The translations under genes were made by a program, and so were the position numbers. Shown here piece after piece: positions 57,420 to 64,000 of a DNA stretch of 64,000 nucleotides; positions within the stretch are counted from its first letter, which is position 1; every line of letters starts with the position of its first letter. A model generated the notes under the pieces. The model had not been told where the DNA came from. It did no database searches and worked only from the letters and a program-made list of their open reading frames with translations. Origin of the DNA: Orychophragmus violaceus (lineage: Eukaryota; Streptophyta; Magnoliopsida; Brassicales; Brassicaceae); the NCBI GenBank assembly GCA_030180135.1, contig CM058234.1, positions 8,367,543 through 8,431,542 on the forward strand, written 5' to 3'.

Positions 57420-58200
57420 TTTTTTTTTTTTTTTTTTAATACAAGCTAAACGAAATAGAAGCCTAACAAACCCAATTGGGCCTGGAAAAGTACAGACCCA
57501 ATCCCAAAACCCCCAAAAGTCGGCCCACTGACCGACAGAAACCCTAGACTCGAAGCATTGCGCCGCCAACACTGGAACCGCTCTGCTGCCACCACCGAGA
57601 GAAGAGCACACCGCCTGCCTGCAGACCGGAGCCAACCACCACTCCGAACAGCACCACCAACCGAGAAAGGAGCAGAAACCGCCTTAAGATACTATGCCTG
57701 AATACAGGCCGGAGAAGAACAGATCTACGAGTTTCCGGAGTAAAGCGTCTGAGATCGACCCGTGAGGATCGTCGCCACAAAAGCCGCCGGATTGATCCCT
57801 TTCACGCCGCCCTCTAGGCTTACTCGGGATCGACACCGGTTCATCAAACCCAAAACACATTCCGCGCCGCTTCTCTGCTCATCACCAGCCCCAGGATCTC
57901 GCCGCATGCAGCCGCACCAAACGCCGGAAGAGGGAAACACCGAGGACCGCCGGACGACGCCCTGAAGGAAGCGTCACTAGCCCTTGTCCTCTTAGGACTA
58001 GATCTGCGCAGAGACGCCGAGAGCCGCCACCGATGCACCTTTGCACCGCCGGAGAAGACGAGGAGACCCGCCACGGTAAAGGAGAGAGAGAGAGACATAA
58101 TCCACGGATGAAGATACAGGCTGAAAAAGAAAATTTAAACGAGAGCCCTCTCGCACGCCGGCAAGAAAGCACGGCGAGGAGAGGCGGAGAAGACAAGAAA
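57420..58200 (-). mobile_element. GC-rich poly(A) retroposon, Sadhu-like (third copy type)
   Basis: A minus-strand GC-rich block that ends with GGCCCAATTGGG-type sequence and a poly(A) run (T at 57420-57438). Its 5' part has a CTCTCTCTC stretch near 58085-58100, and GC-rich sequence continues to about 58200. Several overlapping ORFs have no known domain and are probably chance products of high GC. The 5' boundary is uncertain. Confidence 0.4.
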
Positions 58201-58713
58201 TATAATACACCAATCCATAAACCACGCAGACACGCACAACAACCTTACGCAATCAACGACTTTAAGCTATTGGAAAGCGAATTAGTAAAACTTTCAAGAA
58301 ATTGTTCGTTAGAAAAGATAGGAGTAGAAGAACTAGTCAAAAAAAAACCATATCACTTCATGTGATATATATTAATACATAACCTTGGATTTTCTTGAGA
58401 ATTTAAGGACGCAGTCGCTGTAGATGATGTATATTCTTTGGTCAATAATTGTAACCTACACGTCGACGTCAATGCAATATATATCTCTTACTTTTTCTGT
58501 TTAAGAAATTTGAATATCATCATTTAATGAAACATAAAACTCTAAATGGTACTCGTTGAACAGACTACATTTTCTTAGGATATGTTCTATTGTCATGCAT
58601 ATATTTTAAGTCTATGAACTGCTTAGTTTCTGAAAGAAGTAACAAAACATGGATACACTTCAAGTTATTGCATTTTCTTTTATCCAAATTGAAAAAGACA
58701 TGTTTGGCCATTG
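58201..58713. other. intergenic DNA and PSA3 3' region
   Basis: AT-rich sequence. The last 150-200 bp before 58714 probably hold the PSA3 3' untranslated region. No other feature is seen. Confidence 0.35.
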
Positions 58714-60062
58714 TTAAGATTCTATGTTTTGTTGTTGAAGGAACTCAAGATCCTTCATTTGCATTTGAATAGCTTCTTTAGGCAGCCGTTTCGGCTCGGC
58801 CATGAGATTCTCTTCTTCTCCTCCTTCCGCAACTCTTGTGGCCTTCTCTTTGATGATTCTCTCTATCTCAGACTTCTCAACCGATGGGAAAACCGCGGTT
58901 AGCATCACTTGAAGAAGCTTCTCATCTTCCTCTTCGATAACTCCCCTCCTGAAGCAACAAGCATATATACCTTCAAGAGCCTTTTCGACTCTTAGTTCCA
59001 TCGGGATTGTTGGCGCTGCAACGTTCAACTTTGCCCTTCTCTGCATTACCAACAAAAGTATCATCCTTTCTGAAGCAAATTACACAAGAGACGTGCCATG
59101 AGAGCCATGAATGGAAGACCAATTTGTTTCAGACAGAAGATTGCAAACCAATATTTCGATAGCATAGTTCTAAAGCAATGATGAGAAACAAAAGCTAACC
59201 TGTCTAGCTTCAGTCATCAAAGCAATGAAGTTCTGTTCTTCGAACTCAAGATCATTTGAAATGCTAACCCTTGTAACACCTTCAAGAATCTCTTCAGATT
59301 TCAGAAGCCCTGCACCTACTGCAGCAACCCAACAACAAAGAAGCACATACAAAGGTTCTCCTGCCTACCAAACAAAGCAGCAAGCCACTTAGAAACTAAT
59401 CACACATTAACACCCAATAAAAGGCAATTCAACACATTAACCCTTTACCAATTCAACCCTAAATTATCTGAAAAAAATCAACAGAAATGCTAAAACATTT
59501 GCTTGATTGGTGTAAAATCACAAAGAATCTAACATATTCATATGTTTAACTGTTGATTGTTCCATCAACTATATGATCAAACCCTAATCGATGGATATCG
59601 TTTATACTATTGAACTAACTCAATCTATGCTCAATTTTTGCAATAGAGAGTGAAGCAGAGAGACAAATTGATTGGGGAAGAAGAGAAATCTTTGCTCAAT
59701 ACCTTGCCTCTTCGTTGTTGGAACTCGTAGAAAGCCCTAGAATCACTAGGTGCGCATTTATTCCCAACTCGTTTTCTAAACTCGGCGAAATCGACGAGAT
59801 CTCTTCCGACGCCGCCTTCGTCACTGAGGATCCTGGCTAGGAGTCCGATAACAGGGAGAGAACCGATGACTGTGTTGGCGAAGCTGGAGATGGAGTTGGG
59901 TTTTTCTATGTAAGCTCGGATTGACAAGGCGATTCCTCCTCTTCCGTCTCCGCGTTTAAGGCGAGAGGAGGAAGGGGACGTGGCGGGAATGCGGAGGCGG
60001 AGATGGAAGAAGGAAGGGGAGATTTGGTGGGAAGAAGTGGAGATGTGGGCGACAACCACCAT
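58714..60062 (-). CDS. PSA3: photosystem I assembly factor PSA3
   Basis: PSA3 (PDE329, At3g55250) is a nucleus-encoded chloroplast protein that works with PYG7 in assembly of photosystem I at the thylakoid membrane. Exons are 59703-60062, 59200-59364 and 58714-59040, all in phase 0, giving 283 residues. The start MVVVAHISTSSHQISPSFFH begins a Ser/Arg-rich chloroplast transit peptide of about 50 residues. The conserved core has NTVIGSLPVIGLLARILSDE, GGVGRDLVDFAEFRKRVGNK, YVLLCCWVAAVGAGLL and FAL-free tail KRLPKEAIQMQMKDLEFLQQ. The acceptor at 59365 is set by the reading frame (RGK|AGEPLYV). No breaks were seen. It is the first host gene right of the transposon nest. Confidence 0.93.
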
Positions 60063-60240
60063 GGCTGTGAAAATGGAAGCTCGATGGATAATCTTAACCT
60101 CATCTTTATATACGTTATCTTCTTCTTCTCCATATGAAGAGTTTGATTAGGAGGGAAATTTTGGGCTTGTGTTAATAGATTTGGCCCAGATAATTGGATG
60201 ATGGTGGGCTGTTGGGAAACTCTTAAAAACGGGTGAGACA
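60063..60240 (-). promoter_or_regulatory. PSA3 promoter side with TGGGC motifs
   Basis: GGGCTTGTG, GGCCCAGA and GGTGGGCTG lie at about 60163-60210, 100-150 bp upstream of the PSA3 start. They are site II-like motifs common in promoters of chloroplast and housekeeping genes. Confidence 0.45.
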
Positions 60241-63200
60241 AACTATCAAAGCCCTGCTAAATTTGAAGCATTGATCTGACTAAAAAAAATATTAAAAAAA
60301 AATAACTAGAGTAATTTTGTAACATACTATTTTGAAGTAGTGAAAATAATGTCTACACCGATGAAAATGATATATAAAATGTAAGAATGGTTTGTTTTTT
60401 CAATCTACGTAAGAGTATCATATATTCAAAAAGTTTTCAAAATCTTCGTATTTCGCTTATTCCACACGCAAACAATACAAAAACGTATAAGCCAGTACAA
60501 AATGTTCATATCCGTAAAGTATTATACATTGTTCATGTTGGTTTAGTTATTTGAGTCATTTTAAGTTCTTTATATTATTGACAAAAATAAAGAATAAATG
60601 AGTTGAATGCCTAGAATTTTTTCAAGATTTATCAAAAAAGAAAATGAAGATAGTGTGTATCATCACAAATTGGATCGATTGTTAGGTATCCCTCTAATCT
60701 CGAGGCAACAATGGAATTAGTTTCATCTTGGAATATAGATATTAAAGGATAAACGATCCAGGAATCCTAAGTTGAAGCGAACCAAGATTTTTAAAATAGT
60801 ATAAGAGTTTCTAAATCAGTGTCCAACGAATCAGAACGTAATCTTGGATCCACTGTGTGTGTGGAGCCATAGGTTTTGTTTCGTAGCTTGAACAAGTGTA
60901 TATGGCACAATTCTACAACATATTGAGTAGGTAATATTTTCTTAAAGATATGGATGAAATTAAAACATATATTCTCTTTGGCTTATTATCTAAAATATTT
61001 TTAAAGCTTTTCCTTATTTCATTTTATTGATTTCTTTTTTAAAGTTCTTATGCAAAATTATATCTAGTTAATTTGTGTCTATTAATATTCTACCGTGTTT
61101 TCCTATTGATTAGAATGATTTTAACTCAATTTTGAATAATACTTTTATGTAAAAGTAAAATATTGATAATTTCTTGCGTTTTTTTGTTAAAACATCACAT
61201 AAAATGAGAGAAAGAGAATATTTTAGCCAAATTTAAACGTTTTCAATCATATATTTAGTATTTGCTGTTTTTGAACAAAGAAAAGATATCATTCAAACGG
61301 TTTAGACAAACTAGTCGAACCTAATCTTTCTCTTTTTACTTGTGATCTAATTGGTACAACCAAATGTGTTAGAAAAAAATATCTAAAACGAGACAACTTA
61401 GAATAATTGAATACATTGTCCCTGTAATATCATACGTCTTTCACTTGTTTTGGCTCAAAGGAAAAAATACAACAAACTTATACCGTTTTGCTGACACGGC
61501 ATGCGCTCATTGGATAAACAGAATTCAATCACATCGTACACTTTAAACAAACAAAAATTGAAACTGCAATTGGCTTAGAGAAGAAAAAAATCAAGTGGAT
61601 GGGTGTGGTCAATAGAAACTCCACTTGTCTTTCCGACAAATTTGGGTTTGCTTTTGCAAGAGCTTTTGGTTTGAAAATCGAGTTAAGGCAATAATAGGAC
61701 TCCACTGCGCCACCACATTTTGTCTCTTCTTGCAACTGTTGTCTATTTATGCTGTCTAGTCTCCAGTGATATTTCTAATTTTTATTTGACTTAAATGGTA
61801 TTTAAAAAGAAACCTTACCAAATTTTACATTCTCGAGAACAGTCGAACGATAGAGATTCATCAAAATGGGACAGGGAAATGAATAGTTTTTGATGGCTTC
61901 TCAGTCTGGACCAAATATGATCCAAGACATGGAATATATTCACGAATACAGTAGCAAGAGAACAACAACCAACTATTAACACCTTTTTATGTCAATAATT
62001 GTTAAGAGATAAATAGGCAAAATTGTGAATTTATTAGAATCATGAGCTTCTACGACCACTAGATGCTAAACATAACCACAAAAGAAGTTAAAGTAAGTGG
62101 TTATGATTTGCCTTCATTATTTGGTAGAAAAGTTATAAACAGAAAGATCATATATATATATATATATTTTTTTTTTTGAATTTACAAAAAACTAGTAATG
62201 CTTTTCAGAAATAAAACGTAACCCTATAGGAGTCGGATTTGAGATATATGGTATCACTCGGAAAAAAGTTATAATTTTATTTTTCATCGTATAAAATATC
62301 TAAAAATACATAAAACGAAGAAAAAGAAAATAAACAAAACAAAAACATAGTTATTTTTAACATTCTTGTATAATTTTATATAATTGTATTTTATTCACTT
62401 ACAACACCCTTAATTTTTATTTATTATAGATTTTTCAACAAATTTTATGCTTTTGTCATATTAAACATATGAAGAATATATATTTCTAATTAAAATATTA
62501 AATTTTAAGGCCATTGTTTAAGCAATAACAACTATTCTCTCGCTCGCTTTTTTGTATGTTTGTTTTTTGTTCAACAATCAAGACTTTTGATATATTTTTC
62601 TTACCAGGTTCAAGCCAAACCCTAATTAATAAGCTATTTAGGATTTTTATAAAGAAAAAATTCACTCATACGGGTTCAAATGAAAATGATATCATTATGA
62701 TGGTAAGACTCCGATAAGGAAGTATCTAGGGTAAACTGAATAAGTGGATGAGAGAGTATATGCGTCTTGTTTGTTATCTTGTTGACGAGAAGGAAAGTGA
62801 TGAATAGGGTTTTGAATGTGATATCGAGGGAATAGTTGCTGTTATCAGGACTCAAATTGAGAGGTCCACATGATGAGGAATATAATGTATAGTTAAAATT
62901 GAATTTCTGAATATGATGGATCTTTCTGAAACCTTAGATTTCCACAAAACACCCACCCAATGTGTTTGTCTGCGACTTCTTTACGTAACCTTTTGTAGAT
63001 TCTCTGATCTCTTGCATGTCCATTTGTTCCACGTCACTCAGCTGGTTCTCCCATTTGCGATTATTTGATCACAATGTAGATTGTTATGCTTGACATGTCA
63101 ACAACTCATTGGTCAAGAATCAAAAACTTTAATCTCCCGCGTCCCCCTTACCCAACCAAAAAACTATTGATCAGTTTACTTTTTTCTCTTATTTTTTATT

Positions 63201-63326
63201 TTGTTGCTTTCCATCATGGTAACGTACACTACACATGTCATGGACTCATGGTTGTCTATACTATAGTCCAATTGATATTTTATGAATATTTATAAGAGAT
63301 CACTATATTAAAATAATTAGAGCAGA
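60241..63326. other. long AT-rich intergenic region
   Basis: About 3 kb without a recognisable gene. Short ORFs (for example 61529-61735, 63086-63295) show no domain. There is an (AT)n run near 62150-62166. In Arabidopsis the next gene after PSA3 is a small DUF gene (At3g55240), which I could not find here. Confidence 0.4.

Positions 63327-64000
<674 letters not shown>

Noticed and set aside
55140..58200. HEXO1 remnant between MKP1 and PSA3
   Set aside because: Expected from synteny, but no glycosyl hydrolase 20 motif was recognised in any frame here; a sensitive protein search would be needed to exclude small scraps.
57544..58365. Cluster of overlapping ORFs on both strands
   Set aside because: Six partly overlapping frames in a GC-rich poly(A) retroposon; none resembles a protein family.

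Overview
The window is a piece of plant nuclear chromosome, almost certainly Brassicaceae. The evidence is spliced genes with GT-AG introns, proteins that are near-copies of Arabidopsis thaliana ones, and many plant transposable elements. From memory of the Arabidopsis chromosome 3 map, the host genes follow the At3g55360 to At3g55250 block without inversion: enoyl-CoA reductase CER10 (+), a domesticated PIF/Harbinger transposase EPP1 (-), PHIP1 (-), PsbP-like PPL1 (+), a decayed scrap of ABCB20 (+), a short-chain dehydrogenase (-), ribosomal protein uL23/RPL23A (-), MAP kinase phosphatase MKP1 (-) and photosystem I assembly factor PSA3 (-). ABCB20 survives only as a relic and HEXO1 was not seen. 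That fits a fractionated segment in a mesopolyploid such as Brassica or Raphanus, but the species is an inference.

Layout. 1-4116: a Ty1/copia element on the minus strand (one LTR, gag, and pol running off the left edge), ending about 0.3 kb upstream of CER10. 4441-25.3 kb: the gene-rich part, with small elements between genes (a MITE-like repeat, a hAT MITE with a perfect 8-bp target duplication, a short Helitron, a poly(A) retroposon). 26.2-31.8 kb: a decayed LINE on the plus strand. 32.1-54.65 kb: a nest. A minus-strand LINE was split twice, first (in position) by a full-length copia element with apparently identical 674-bp LTRs and an intact 1325-aa polyprotein (32444-40182), and second by a 10.2-kb element whose 3.5-3.7-kb LTRs are longer than its interior (40899-51095). 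55.1-58.1 kb: more poly(A) retroposons and a LINE tail. 58.7-60.1 kb: PSA3. The remainder is AT-rich intergenic DNA with a long (AG)n microsatellite near 63.4 kb.

The host genes are independent housekeeping or stress genes and form no pathway or operon: very-long-chain fatty acid elongation in the ER, two chloroplast photosystem factors, translation, RNA binding at the cell plate, MAPK signalling and a probably peroxisomal oxidoreductase. The most notable host-gene observations are an in-frame tandem exon duplication in PHIP1, a length-confirmed +1 frame problem in PPL1 exon 2, and the ABCB20 relic. The most notable element features are the long-LTR element, the young copia element with its arrays of a GATC-centred palindrome, and three GC-rich Sadhu-like retroposons. 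I found no prokaryotic system, CRISPR array or rRNA. Exon boundaries were placed by hand from splice consensus, reading frame and remembered Arabidopsis proteins.
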